This document shows, one piece after another, positions 25,220 to 34,195 of a stretch of DNA of 64,000 nt; within the stretch, counting starts at the first letter, position 1; each line of letters begins with the position of its first letter. The notes under the pieces were generated by a model. It was not told the origin of the DNA, did not search any database, and saw only the letters and a list, made by a program, of their open reading frames with translations. Both the position numbers and the translations under genes were made by a program. Source of the stretch: UBA2882 sp051877575 (lineage in GTDB: Bacteria > Bacillota > Clostridia > Lachnospirales > Lachnospiraceae); assembly GCA_051877575.1 (NCBI GenBank), contig JBJEJA010000047.1, positions 62,001 to 126,000 of the forward strand, given 5' to 3'.

Positions 25220-26692
25220 ATGAAATGTCCCCATTGCGGAAGTGACATGCGCCAGGATCAGGTTTTCTGCGAAAGTTGCGGAAAAGAAAGACTTCTGGTC
25301 CCGGTCTTTGAGCCTGAGATTGAAGACAGTGTGGCAGAATCCATGTCAACAATCGTGCAGGAATTAAGCCCGGAAGAAAAACTGAATACCGATGATGCGG
25401 ATATAGAACAGCCTGAGGAACAAACAAAGCAAAGCGAAATCAGTGAATCCAATGATCAATCTTTCAAACAGCATCATGGATTTAAACAGGCAAACTTTTT
25501 TATTACGGCAGTTGTTGTTTTGATTATTTTTATTTCGGTTTTTTCCATTATGTTTTACATATATACGGAAAATTCCTATCCATACCAGTTTCAACGGGCT
25601 GAGGATGCTTATCAGAACGGGCAGTTGGAAGAGGCAATGGAACTGGCTGATCGGTGTCTGGAACTTGATCCGGATTCCATTGATGCAAGAATGATGAAAA
25701 TCATGATATATCAACAGCAGGGATTGACTGATACGGTCATTGAAAAAACGATTGCATTGCTTGCAAGAGATCCCGATAATCAACAGGCATACGATATTTT
25801 GATTCCCATTTATATTGAGCAGGAGCAGTATCAAAAACTCAGTTCTTTGCTTGCAGAATGTCCTGTTCAATCCATCACGGAGAAATATGCCGATTATTTG
25901 GCGCTTCCGCCGGAATTCGGAACGGAAGAAGGAAGTTTTGATACCAGTATTTCCTTAAAACTGATTGCAGGGGGGACCGGGAATATCTATTATACATTAG
26001 ACGGAACGGTACCCAGTAAATACAGTGACAGATATACGGCTCCCATCAAGCTGATCTCGGGAGACTATCAGGTTTCGGCAATTTATGTGAATAACTACGG
26101 GATAAGCAGTGAGGTTATAACAAAAAAATACAGTATCATAAATGATATAGAACTGCTTCCGGAAATATCTACGGATTCGGGAGAATATACTATTCCCCAA
26201 ATCATCAGTGTCACTGTTCCGGATACGGAATATGCGGTTTATTATACAACGGACGGATCAACTCCTACTCTGGACAGCAATATTTACTCAACCGCTTTTA
26301 CAATGCCTCTGGGACACAGTGAATATCGATTTCTTATGGTAGACGCGGAGGGCAACGAAGGCGAAATTGTAACAAGAGTATATGATTGTAATCCGATAAC
26401 GAACTTTACAACCGAACAGGCATGCACAATTTTGAAGCAGCATTTGATTGCAAGAGGAGAGATACAGGACATAAACGGAACAATGGCAGGTAGCTCTGAT
26501 ATCAAAGAATATCTTTGTGATAGTGCGGTGGAAGAAGACGGTGTAGTATATTATGTCATTTATGAATATCTGAGAGGATCTTCGGGGACTATGATACGTT
26601 CGGGAAATGTCTATGCTTTTTCCGTTATGGATGGGCAGATCAACAGAATTTCCATATCCGAAACGGGAAAAGTGACTTTTTCCGAATTTTAA
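25220..26692 (+). CDS. Zinc-ribbon, single-pass membrane protein with TPR and chitobiase-type repeats
   Basis: 490 residues. An N-terminal zinc ribbon (CPHCGSDM...CESCGK, residues 3-20) and acidic linker precede one membrane helix (about 93-113). Outside it are two to three TPR-like helices (FQRAEDAYQNGQLEEAMELA; 130-210), then two beta repeats of the chitobiase C-terminal type, each with an IYYTLDGTVPS / VYYTTDGSTPT core, and a final alpha/beta region. Such chimeras are common in Lachnospiraceae envelopes; the function is unknown. The zinc ribbon is presumably cytoplasmic and the repeats extracellular. It follows folD by 17 bp, but its role looks unrelated. Confidence 0.85.
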   Translation: MKCPHCGSDMRQDQVFCESCGKERLLVPVFEPEIEDSVAESMSTIVQELSPEEKLNTDDADIEQPEEQTKQSEISESNDQSFKQHHGFKQANFFITAVVVLIIFISVFSIMFYIYTENSYPYQFQRAEDAYQNGQLEEAMELADRCLELDPDSIDARMMKIMIYQQQGLTDTVIEKTIALLARDPDNQQAYDILIPIYIEQEQYQKLSSLLAECPVQSITEKYADYLALPPEFGTEEGSFDTSISLKLIAGGTGNIYYTLDGTVPSKYSDRYTAPIKLISGDYQVSAIYVNNYGISSEVITKKYSIINDIELLPEISTDSGEYTIPQIISVTVPDTEYAVYYTTDGSTPTLDSNIYSTAFTMPLGHSEYRFLMVDAEGNEGEIVTRVYDCNPITNFTTEQACTILKQHLIARGEIQDINGTMAGSSDIKEYLCDSAVEEDGVVYYVIYEYLRGSSGTMIRSGNVYAFSVMDGQINRISISETGKVTFSEF

Positions 26693-26696
26693 GCTA

Positions 26697-26725
26697 TTGC
26701 GTTTTTTGTTTTTTTTAGATAATAT
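26697..26725 (+). promoter_or_regulatory. Possible sigma-A promoter of nfnAB
   Basis: TTGCGT (26697-26702), 17-bp T-rich spacer, TAATAT (26720-26725), in the 71-bp gap before nfnA. The T-runs here may also end the preceding transcript. Confidence 0.45.
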
Positions 26726-26763
26726 TGATAAGATAGTGTTAATAAATCTTAGGGAGGATAAAA

Positions 26764-27654
26764 ATGTATAAAATTGTAAATGCAAAAGAATTGACGACAA
26801 ACATTTATCTTTTTGAAGTGGAAGCAAAAAGGGTCGCAAAATCCTGTATGCCCGGACAGTTTGTCATCGTTCGTATGAATGAGGATTCCGAAAGAATTCC
26901 CCTGACAATCAGTGATTATAACAGAGAGACCGGTACGGTAACAATTGTTGTTCAGACAATCGGTGCCGGAACCAATATGATGAAAGATTTGAAGACCGGT
27001 GATTCCTTCCGGGATTTTGTTGGTCCTTTGGGACAACCTTCCGAGTTTGTTCATATGAACAAGGAAGATTTAAAGAAAGAAAAAATTATTTTTGTTGCCG
27101 GCGGTCTGGGAACCGCTCCTGTGTATCCACAGGTAAAATGGCTTCATGAAAACGGCATTGATGCGGATGTTATCATCGGTGCGAAAACCAAGGATTTACT
27201 GATCTATGAAGATGAGATGAAAGCAGTTGCAGGCAATGTATACGTAACAACCGATGACGGATCCTACGGAAGAAGCGGTATGGTTACGAAAACGTTGCAG
27301 GATCTTGTAAACGAAGAAGGAAAAACCTATACAAAGTGTGTGGCCATCGGACCGATGATCATGATGAAATTTACCTGCCTGACCACAAAAGAGCTTGGAA
27401 TTCCGACGATTGTTTCCATGAATCCGATCATGGTAGACGGAACCGGAATGTGCGGTGCATGCCGTCTGACAGTCGGCGGAGAAGTCAAGTTTGCCTGTGT
27501 GGACGGCCCGGAATTTGACGGACATCTGGTAGATTTTGATCAGGCTATGAAACGTCAGCAGATGTACAAGACCGAAGAGGGAAAAGCATTATTAAAATTA
27601 CAGGAAGGTGACACACATCACGGCGGATGTGGACACTGCGGAGGTGACAAATAA
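26764..27654 (+). CDS. nfnA: NfnA / sulfide dehydrogenase subunit: FAD and [2Fe-2S] protein
   Basis: 296 residues of the ferredoxin-NADP reductase fold. An N-terminal FAD barrel (RIPLTISDYN) is followed by an NAD domain (FVAGGLGTAPVYPQ) and a cysteine cluster MCGACRLTVGGEVKFACVDG for [2Fe-2S]. With the next gene it matches NfnAB, the electron-bifurcating NADH-dependent reduced ferredoxin:NADP+ oxidoreductase of clostridia. The C-terminus ends in a His/Cys-rich tail (THHGGCGHCGGDK) that I do not remember as part of the standard subunit. The stop overlaps the nfnB start by one base. Confidence 0.9.
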   Translation: MYKIVNAKELTTNIYLFEVEAKRVAKSCMPGQFVIVRMNEDSERIPLTISDYNRETGTVTIVVQTIGAGTNMMKDLKTGDSFRDFVGPLGQPSEFVHMNKEDLKKEKIIFVAGGLGTAPVYPQVKWLHENGIDADVIIGAKTKDLLIYEDEMKAVAGNVYVTTDDGSYGRSGMVTKTLQDLVNEEGKTYTKCVAIGPMIMMKFTCLTTKELGIPTIVSMNPIMVDGTGMCGACRLTVGGEVKFACVDGPEFDGHLVDFDQAMKRQQMYKTEEGKALLKLQEGDTHHGGCGHCGGDK

Positions 27655-29042
27655 TGGATGTATTGAATAAAATCCCTGTCAGAGAGCAGGATCCGAAGGA
27701 AAGAGCACATAATTTTGAAGAGGTGTGTCTCGGGTATAATGAAGAAGAAGCAAAATGTGAGGCAACCAGATGTATCAACTGTAAAAATGCACAGTGTATG
27801 AAAGGATGCCCCGTGGCAATCAATATTCCCGGTTTTATTGAACAGGTAAAAGAGGGAAATTTTGAAGCTGCCTATCAGATTATCAGCGAATCAAGTGCAC
27901 TTCCTGCCGTTTGCGGCCGTGTATGTCCGCAGGAAAGCCAGTGCGAAGGAAAATGTATCCGCGGTATTAAAGGTGATCCGATTTCCATCGGTAAACTGGA
28001 AAGATTTGTGGCTGACTGGGCCAGAGAAAACGGCATCAGACCGGAAGGTGCAAAAGAACTAAACGGAAAAAAAGTTGCTGTGATCGGATCCGGTCCTGCC
28101 GGTCTTACCTGTGCCGGAGATCTGGCAAAGATGGGTTATGATGTGACTATTTTTGAGGCATTACATGAAGCCGGCGGTGTACTTGTATATGGTATTCCGG
28201 AATTCCGTCTTCCCAAAGATGCAGTTGTAAAAAAAGAGATTGAAAACGTAAAATCCTTAGGGGTTAAGATTGAAACGGATGTTGTCATCGGGAAATCCAC
28301 CACCATTGATGAATTGCTGGATGAAGAAGGCTTTGATGCGGTATTTATCGGTTCCGGTGCAGGTCTGCCTAAGTTTATGGGAATCCCCGGAGAACAGGCT
28401 AACGGTGTATTCTCTGCCAATGAGTATTTGACACGTTCCAATCTGATGAAAGCGTTTAAAGATGATTCCAATACACCTATCATGCATGCCAAGAAAGTTG
28501 CTGTTGTCGGCGGCGGTAATGTGGCTATGGATGCTGCAAGAACGGCATTAAGACTCGGTGCGGAAGTTCATATTGTATACAGACGCAGCGAAGAGGAACT
28601 TCCTGCCCGTGTGGAAGAAGTGCATCATGCAAAAGAAGAGGGAATTATCTTTGACCTTCTGACAAATCCCGTAGAAATTCTTGCCGATGAGAACGGTTGG
28701 GTAAACGGCATCAGATGTATTAAGATGGAACTGGGCGAGCCCGATGCTTCCGGCAGAAGACGTCCGGTGGAAATCCCCGGTTCTGAATTTACCATTGATG
28801 TCGATTGTGTCATCATGTCACTCGGAACTTCACCAAACCCTTTGATTTCATCTACTACCAAAGGCTTGGAAACCAACAAATGGAAATGTATTGTTGCAGA
28901 TGAAGTAAACGGCAAAACAACAAAAGAAGGCGTATATGCCGGCGGCGATGCCGTAACAGGTGCAGCTACCGTTATCCTTGCTATGGGTGCCGGAAAGGCT
29001 GCGGCAAAAGGCATTGACGAATATTTGAGCAATCAGTCATAA
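27654..29042 (+). CDS. nfnB: NfnB / GltA-like NADPH-binding flavoprotein with two [4Fe-4S] clusters
   Basis: 462 residues. The N-terminal ferredoxin-like domain has CINCKNAQCMKGCPV and CGRVCPQESQCEGKC (about 42-105). The first Rossmann domain has VIGSGPAGLTCAGDLA and the second has VVGGGNVAMDAARTALRLG; the C-terminal AMGAGKAAAKGI closes the FAD site. It was long annotated as the glutamate synthase small chain. Pairing with the preceding subunit and the lack of a GltB large chain make NfnB the better name. The complex links NADH, NADPH and ferredoxin, fitting a fermenter that needs NADPH. Confidence 0.92.
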   Translation: MDVLNKIPVREQDPKERAHNFEEVCLGYNEEEAKCEATRCINCKNAQCMKGCPVAINIPGFIEQVKEGNFEAAYQIISESSALPAVCGRVCPQESQCEGKCIRGIKGDPISIGKLERFVADWARENGIRPEGAKELNGKKVAVIGSGPAGLTCAGDLAKMGYDVTIFEALHEAGGVLVYGIPEFRLPKDAVVKKEIENVKSLGVKIETDVVIGKSTTIDELLDEEGFDAVFIGSGAGLPKFMGIPGEQANGVFSANEYLTRSNLMKAFKDDSNTPIMHAKKVAVVGGGNVAMDAARTALRLGAEVHIVYRRSEEELPARVEEVHHAKEEGIIFDLLTNPVEILADENGWVNGIRCIKMELGEPDASGRRRPVEIPGSEFTIDVDCVIMSLGTSPNPLISSTTKGLETNKWKCIVADEVNGKTTKEGVYAGGDAVTGAATVILAMGAGKAAAKGIDEYLSNQS

Positions 29043-29054
29043 AAGGAGCTCCTT

Positions 29055-29354
29055 ATGGTAAATCATTATGTATTTTGGAATCTGAACGATTCTTTGACAA
29101 CTGAAGAAAAACATGAAGCGGGTCTTACAATAAAGGAAAAGCTGGAAACCGTAGGGAAACTTGTTCCCGGTGTTGTTTCTCTGGAAGTACGGATCAATGA
29201 ATTGGAATCCAGTAACAGAGATGTTGCGTTATTATCCTCCTTTGAGAATGTAGAGGCATTAAATGCTTATCAGGTTCATCCCGAGCATGTGAAAGCCGGA
29301 AGCTATATCAAAAGCGTTGCCTGTGACCGTACCTGCTTTGATTTTGAGGTATAG
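29055..29354 (+). CDS. Dabb (stress-responsive A/B barrel) domain protein
   Basis: 99 residues, a single small alpha/beta domain opening VNHYVFWNL with the conserved histidine, then VPGVVSLEVRINELESSNRD and LNAYQVHPEHVK. This matches the Dabb/EthD-like dimeric barrel family, whose members are often of unknown function. It follows nfnB by 12 bp with an AAAGGAG site, so it is probably in the same transcript. Confidence 0.88.
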   Translation: MVNHYVFWNLNDSLTTEEKHEAGLTIKEKLETVGKLVPGVVSLEVRINELESSNRDVALLSSFENVEALNAYQVHPEHVKAGSYIKSVACDRTCFDFEV

Positions 29355-29366
29355 AGGAGGAATATC

Positions 29367-30263
29367 ATGCCGTTTTGTCCAATTTGTAAAAGTGAATATA
29401 AAGAAGGCATTACCATGTGCCATGAATGCAAAGTTCCGTTGGTAGATGATCTCTCAAAGGGGCCTTCCGCGGTTCTTTACGGTGAAAAAGAAAAACTTAC
29501 GGAAATTATGGATTTTTGTAAGAACAATGGATTATCAACCGGTTTTATCCGTTTCAGTGAAGAAAAAAATACGGATCAACTGTATTTTGAACAGGATGAA
29601 CTGGAAGCTGCCAAAAAAGTGATTCAGGCATATTTTGCAAGACAGGAGATGGAGCGTCTGGCTGACAAGGCCGGAATTTCCATGGATGAAATGACGCCGG
29701 ACAAAGCAAAGCAACTGATGCAGGAAGAAGCGGAAGAAATGGAAGAGATGCGTCGGATGCAGCGGGAACGGAACAATGGGCAGAATACCTATGTGGATAA
29801 ACGTGTCAAAGCGGAGGAGTATAAGTCCAGCGGCATTGTGCTTTTGTTAGTGGGAGGCGTAGGACTTCTGGCATTGATTTTGATGTATTTGGGTGTGATT
29901 CCCGGTTTTAAAAACCTGAAGAGCAATTATATGTTTATGGGGGTTATGGGCGTACTGTTCGTGGTATTTATTATCTCGGGCATTATGTCATTTACCAAAG
30001 TCAAAACAATCTTGAAACAGGCGCAGGATGACGAGAATCTGACTGCAAAAGTACAAAAATTTATGGCGGAAAAACTGACAAGAGATGCCGTGGATCGTGC
30101 CGCATCCCAAAGTGGTGAACCTGCCGGAGAAGAGATTTATTTCAGACGTGCAGAATATATGGAAAATATATTAAAAGAGGAATTTCCGGATCTGGAAGAA
30201 ACTCTTTTGGAAAAATTAATTGATGAGAGATATAGTGAACTCTATGAAGATAACAATTGTTAG
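29367..30263 (+). CDS. Zinc-ribbon membrane protein with DUF2007-like segment
   Basis: 298 residues. An N-terminal zinc ribbon (CPICKSEYKEGITMCHECK) is followed by a domain of the DUF2007 signalling-protein type (about 35-92), a coiled-coil stretch (EEAEEMEEMRRMQRERNNGQ), two membrane helices (about 155-177 and 190-212) and a soluble acidic tail. Function unknown. The coding end overlaps rlmH by 20 bp. Ribosome site GAGGAGG. Confidence 0.8.
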   Translation: MPFCPICKSEYKEGITMCHECKVPLVDDLSKGPSAVLYGEKEKLTEIMDFCKNNGLSTGFIRFSEEKNTDQLYFEQDELEAAKKVIQAYFARQEMERLADKAGISMDEMTPDKAKQLMQEEAEEMEEMRRMQRERNNGQNTYVDKRVKAEEYKSSGIVLLLVGGVGLLALILMYLGVIPGFKNLKSNYMFMGVMGVLFVVFIISGIMSFTKVKTILKQAQDDENLTAKVQKFMAEKLTRDAVDRAASQSGEPAGEEIYFRRAEYMENILKEEFPDLEETLLEKLIDERYSELYEDNNC

Positions 30264-30723
30264 TGTGGGAAAAATAAAAGAAGCCTTTTACCGTGATGCA
30301 GTTGCAGAATACAGTAAAAGGCTTTCTGCATATTGTAAGCCGGAAATAAAAGAAGTGGCAGATGAAAAAACACCGGACGGCGCATCTGAGGAAACGGAAA
30401 GGCAGATCCGCGATAAAGAAGGCGAACGGATTTTGAAAATGCTGGATGATAAGGGCTATTGTATTGCACTTGCCATTGATGGCAAAAAATATGATTCCGT
30501 TACTTTTGCAGGGCATATGGAGAAATTGGCAGTATCGGGGAAAAGCCATATTCAGTTTGTGATCGGAGGTTCTTTGGGACTTTCTGATAAGGTACTGGCT
30601 GCGGCGGATGAAAAAATAAGTTTTTCCGATATGACATTTCCGCATCAGCTTATGAGGGTAATTTTACTGGAGCAGATTTACCGTGGATTTCGTATCATCA
30701 ACCATGAACCCTATCATAAATAA
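30244..30723 (+). CDS. rlmH: 23S rRNA pseudouridine-1915 N3-methyltransferase RlmH
   Basis: 159 residues, the exact family length: KITIVSVGKIKE at the start, SPOUT knot segment FVIGGSLGLSDKVLA and the C-terminus IYRGFRIINHEPYHK, all diagnostic. It methylates pseudouridine 1915 in helix 69 of 23S rRNA. ATG 30244 gives the canonical N-terminus; an in-frame TTG at 30220 only adds eight untypical residues. It overlaps the previous gene. Confidence 0.97.
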   Translation: MKITIVSVGKIKEAFYRDAVAEYSKRLSAYCKPEIKEVADEKTPDGASEETERQIRDKEGERILKMLDDKGYCIALAIDGKKYDSVTFAGHMEKLAVSGKSHIQFVIGGSLGLSDKVLAAADEKISFSDMTFPHQLMRVILLEQIYRGFRIINHEPYHK

Positions 30724-30760
30724 AAAAACATACGCGAGTATTGACAAAAAAGGTGCTAAA

Positions 30761-30789
30761 TTGACAGATACTTTATTAGATGATAAAGT
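30761..30789 (+). promoter_or_regulatory. Probable promoter of the ABC export cluster
   Basis: TTGACA (30761-30766), 17-bp spacer, TAAAGT (30784-30789). A second TTGACA at 30741 lies exactly 20 bp upstream but has no good -10. Confidence 0.5.
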
Positions 30790-30806
30790 TAAATGAAAGT
30801 TAAGTG
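30785..30806. repeat. Two 11-bp direct repeats overlapping the -10 of the ABC cluster
   Basis: AAAGTTAAATG (30785-30795) is followed directly by AAAGTTAAGTG (30796-30806), 10 of 11 bases identical. One-helical-turn spacing at a promoter suggests a regulator site of the response-regulator type. Confidence 0.5.
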
Positions 30807-30822
30807 AGGGTATCGGCAAAAT

Positions 30823-31488
30823 ATGTTGGAAGTATCCGAAGTACAGAAAAAGTATGGAAAAAAATGCATACTGGAAAATATCGCTTTTCAAATATCTCCC
30901 GGTGAGCAGGTTGCTATTGTCGGGAAAAACGGCTGTGGAAAATCAACTTTGATGCGTATTTTGGCGGGAATTTTAAAGCCGGATGCCGGAACAATCAGAT
31001 ATTTCGGGCAGGATGCATTGAAAAACACCGGGATCTTTCGAAAATATTGTGGATATGTGCCGCAGGAAAACCCGCTGATGGAGGAATTGTCCGTAAAGGA
31101 TAATCTAAAATTGTGGGGCAGTTGGAAAGACGAGCATACGAGGGAATTGTTGGAACTGTTCCAATTGGAAGAAATGTTAAAAATACCTGTCGAAAAGCTT
31201 TCCGGCGGAATGAAGCGGAGAGTCAGTATCGTATGTGCCATGATCAACAGACCGCCCGTTATGCTGATGGACGAGCCGACGACAGCGCTTGATTTATACT
31301 ATAAAGACAGTATTCGAAAATGGATGAAACAATATAAAGATCAAAACGGTATTGTTTTAATAACAACACACGATGAACAGGAAATTATGGAATGCGACAG
31401 ATGTTTTGTCATGAGAAACGGAAATGTAAGAGAACTGCCGCAGGGAGAAGAAAGACTTCTTCTTGTTAAAAAATATATAACTGAATAG
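30823..31488 (+). CDS. ABC transporter ATP-binding protein (exporter type)
   Basis: 221 residues: Walker A VGKNGCGKST, Q-loop CGYVPQENPLMEELSV, signature LSGGMKRRVS, Walker B VMLMDEPTTALD and the switch histidine in ITTHDEQE. The sequence is closest to DrrA/CcmA-type ATPases that pair with ABC-2 permeases, and two such permeases follow. It is the first gene of a four-gene unit ending at 35229. Ribosome site GTGAGGG, 12 bp from the ATG. Confidence 0.93.
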   Translation: MLEVSEVQKKYGKKCILENIAFQISPGEQVAIVGKNGCGKSTLMRILAGILKPDAGTIRYFGQDALKNTGIFRKYCGYVPQENPLMEELSVKDNLKLWGSWKDEHTRELLELFQLEEMLKIPVEKLSGGMKRRVSIVCAMINRPPVMLMDEPTTALDLYYKDSIRKWMKQYKDQNGIVLITTHDEQEIMECDRCFVMRNGNVRELPQGEERLLLVKKYITE

Positions 31489-31523
31489 GTAGAAAAAGAA
31501 GAATTAGGGAGGAAATGTGAAAA

Positions 31524-32978
31524 ATGGATTTTAATTCTACACCGGAACAGACGGAACCCGTAAATCAGATGGTGCAGCCGGCAGAACAGCAGATTTATGG
31601 ACAGCCGGCAGAACAACAGATTTATGGACAACCGGCAGGAGGAATGCCGCCGGAAACAGGCAAAAAGAAAATACCGCCGATTGCTATAGCAGGGATAGTT
31701 CTTGCAGTTGTTTTGGTAATTGCGATTGCAATTTCCATAGCGGTCTATGCGGGAGTTTTTGGCGGAAAAGCAGGAAAAGTTGCAAACGCCTTTATAAATA
31801 CTTTCAGCGAGCAGCCTGCAATCGCCGATGCTTTTGATACGGAAGGAATTGTTGCCGACGGTCAATATACGGTATCCATGGAAGTGGAAGCGGAAGATAT
31901 TTCCATCGATCTTGAATGCAGAGTTGACGGTCTGGAGAAGCAGTTTGACGGGAATGTGGGAGCGTATAATGTTATGAGCGTGGATTTTTCCGGCGCTTTG
32001 ACAGAAGAAGAACTTCTGCTATACATTCCTTTTCTCAGTGATTATGTTTTCAGTTATAATTACAGAGAAATCGGAACCGGATATTTATTAGAAGATGCAG
32101 ATGAAAATGAAATTGAACTGATCAACAGAATGTTTGAACTTGCTTATGATCCGCAGAGCGGCGAAGGAAGCGAAGTACTTTCGACGATGGAATGGATAGA
32201 ATCGGTTGCAGATAATATCAGAGAAACCGAGTTTGAAAGCGTTGAAAAGGAAACTTTCGAAATTGACGGAAAAGAAGTGGCATGTAAAGGTTATCAGACC
32301 CTGATCACACAGGAAGATATGCAAAATGCTCTTGACGAAATCGAAGATCAATTCAATGCACAAAACGGCGAACTCTATGAGCTGATGTCAGAAATCGACG
32401 AAACATTCGAAAATCCTTATACAGAAATATTTGATGAGGTACGTGACGGAATAGAAGAAATTTCCGATTTTGATTTAAGATTCTATATTTATGATAATCA
32501 GTTAGCCGCAATCGTTGCAGAAACACAAAAAGGCGAGAAACTCAGCATACTCTTCAAGGGCGGAGACAGAAGAACCCAGAATATTGTCATTGAAAATATT
32601 GATATTGACGGAAATGAAGAATATATAGTGCTGGAAGGAGAAAGCGACGGTTCGTCGGAGACAACACGTCTTATTGTGGATGAAGAAGAAATATTCTGCT
32701 TTATATATGATAGTGAAAGTGGCAAATATGAGTTAAATGTCGAAGAGGATACCAACAACTTTTCCGGCAGGATCAGTTCTGACAAAACGAGCGTTAAGAT
32801 AACAGTGGATGAATTTGCCGAATTTGGTGAAGATCTCGGTTATGAATTGTCCATGACCATCCGAAAAGGTGCAGAAATGAAAGAACTGGACGGAGAAAGA
32901 TTTGACCTCGGAAATGCCACAGAAGACGAAGTATATGAGCTGATGGATGAAATTTCAAATGCACTGTATGGCTATTAA
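31524..32978 (+). CDS. Membrane-anchored extracellular protein in the ABC cluster
   Basis: 484 residues. The cytoplasmic N-terminus is Gln/Pro-rich with two exact copies of PAEQQIYGQ. Then comes a positively charged stop (GKKKIPP) and one long membrane helix (about 52-76). The remaining 400 residues are very acidic, with many E and D, and predicted beta/alpha; no catalytic motif is visible. It has no homologue I can name with confidence. Its position between the ATPase and the two permeases suggests an accessory or substrate-binding part of the exporter. Confidence 0.75.
   Translation: MDFNSTPEQTEPVNQMVQPAEQQIYGQPAEQQIYGQPAGGMPPETGKKKIPPIAIAGIVLAVVLVIAIAISIAVYAGVFGGKAGKVANAFINTFSEQPAIADAFDTEGIVADGQYTVSMEVEAEDISIDLECRVDGLEKQFDGNVGAYNVMSVDFSGALTEEELLLYIPFLSDYVFSYNYREIGTGYLLEDADENEIELINRMFELAYDPQSGEGSEVLSTMEWIESVADNIRETEFESVEKETFEIDGKEVACKGYQTLITQEDMQNALDEIEDQFNAQNGELYELMSEIDETFENPYTEIFDEVRDGIEEISDFDLRFYIYDNQLAAIVAETQKGEKLSILFKGGDRRTQNIVIENIDIDGNEEYIVLEGESDGSSETTRLIVDEEEIFCFIYDSESGKYELNVEEDTNNFSGRISSDKTSVKITVDEFAEFGEDLGYELSMTIRKGAEMKELDGERFDLGNATEDEVYELMDEISNALYGY
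31575..31628 (+). repeat. 27-bp in-frame tandem repeat in the N-terminal coding region
   Basis: Two copies (31575-31601 and 31602-31628) differing at a single base encode the nine residues QPAEQQIYG twice; a third copy starts and breaks off after about four codons. Such repeats can change copy number between strains. Confidence 0.9.
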
Positions 32979-32989
32979 GCTGAAAATTT

Positions 32990-34195
32990 ATGAAGATATT
33001 TTGGAACTATTTATTACTGGAATATAAAAAAAGTATGAAGGTACTGCCGAAGACATTCGGTAGTACCTTGTTAATGTTGTTTTTTATGCTGACCGGTATC
33101 GGATTGGTCAGTTTTTTCGCATTCCAATCCCATATATTTGCCAAAGTAAACGTTGCCATGGTTATTCCCGAAGAGGAAAAACAGGTACAGATGATTATGC
33201 AGATTGCAGAAACAATGGAAAGTGTGGAAAGCATCTGTGATTTTGTTTATGTAGATCAAACAGAGGCAATGGAGCAGCTGAAGCAGGGAAAAGTTGTGGC
33301 GGCGATCATTCTTCCGGATGATTTTTATGAAGATGTCAATACCGGATATAATACGCCGCTTACCGTTTATGTGTCTGCAAATGCGTCGATAAACCAGCAG
33401 ATTTTTCAAGAATTGTTAACAGACGGTGTATCTTTGCTGCGAACGGCAGAGTCCGGTGTATATTCCATGCTTCATGGAGCAAGGATTTATTCTGCCGAAA
33501 TGACACAAGGTGAAATCGGTGATTATATCGCAGAGGTTTATATGATGGAAGCTTTCCGGAGAAACGATATTTTTGAAGAGAGTATTTACTCTTCTCTGGG
33601 AAATGTCAATTTGCATCAATACTATTTTGCCGTTGCGTTGAATCTGATTTTGATGATGTTTGGCATGAATTTCGGCTTTCTGTACCGTTACCGGGACAGG
33701 GCGGTTGAAGAACAGCTGAAAGTGGCCGGGATCGGAAGGATGCGGATTGCGTGGATCAAAATAGGAATCATGAGCACACTCTTATGGATCGTCAGTCTGG
33801 TTGTCTATTTAGGCGGCATTTTCCTTTCCAAAACCGTAAAATGGAATATTCTCTTTTGGGAACCGAAAGCTTTGCTGCTTTTATTTTTGCTTTGTTTATC
33901 CGTTGCGGTATATCTGCATTTGCTCTATTCATTGGGAGGAAAAAGCGGACACGGAGCGTTTTTGGTATTTGCGGTTAATGCATTCATGATTTTATGTTCC
34001 GGTGGGATTATTCCTGCCGTATATCTGCCGAAAGCAGCTGCCGTATTAGGGAAATTTCTGCCGTTGTGTTTGTGGAATCAATATATTACAGAAATATTTT
34101 TTATAAACGGTTCCCGGGAGACAGTCGTGAGTTTGTTGGGGCTTACTGTGGTTATGATGGTGATGGGAGCAATTGCGTCATGGAAAAATACATAA
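32990..34195 (+). CDS. ABC-2 type permease, first of a pair
   Basis: 401 residues. One membrane helix near the N-terminus (about 23-47) is followed by a large extracellular domain of about 160 residues and then five helices between 205 and 395. This is the ABC2_membrane_3 layout seen in exporters of peptides, lipids or drugs. The start has only a weak ribosome site. The last 16 bp overlap the next permease gene. Confidence 0.82.
   Translation: MKIFWNYLLLEYKKSMKVLPKTFGSTLLMLFFMLTGIGLVSFFAFQSHIFAKVNVAMVIPEEEKQVQMIMQIAETMESVESICDFVYVDQTEAMEQLKQGKVVAAIILPDDFYEDVNTGYNTPLTVYVSANASINQQIFQELLTDGVSLLRTAESGVYSMLHGARIYSAEMTQGEIGDYIAEVYMMEAFRRNDIFEESIYSSLGNVNLHQYYFAVALNLILMMFGMNFGFLYRYRDRAVEEQLKVAGIGRMRIAWIKIGIMSTLLWIVSLVVYLGGIFLSKTVKWNILFWEPKALLLLFLLCLSVAVYLHLLYSLGGKSGHGAFLVFAVNAFMILCSGGIIPAVYLPKAAAVLGKFLPLCLWNQYITEIFFINGSRETVVSLLGLTVVMMVMGAIASWKNT

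Noticed and set aside
26731..26750. Rex site in front of nfnA
   Set aside because: A TGTTAA half is present but the right half does not match TTAACAA.
33994..34179. Upstream extension of the second ABC permease
   Set aside because: It lies inside the first permease in another frame and lacks a ribosome site; ATG 34180 has one.
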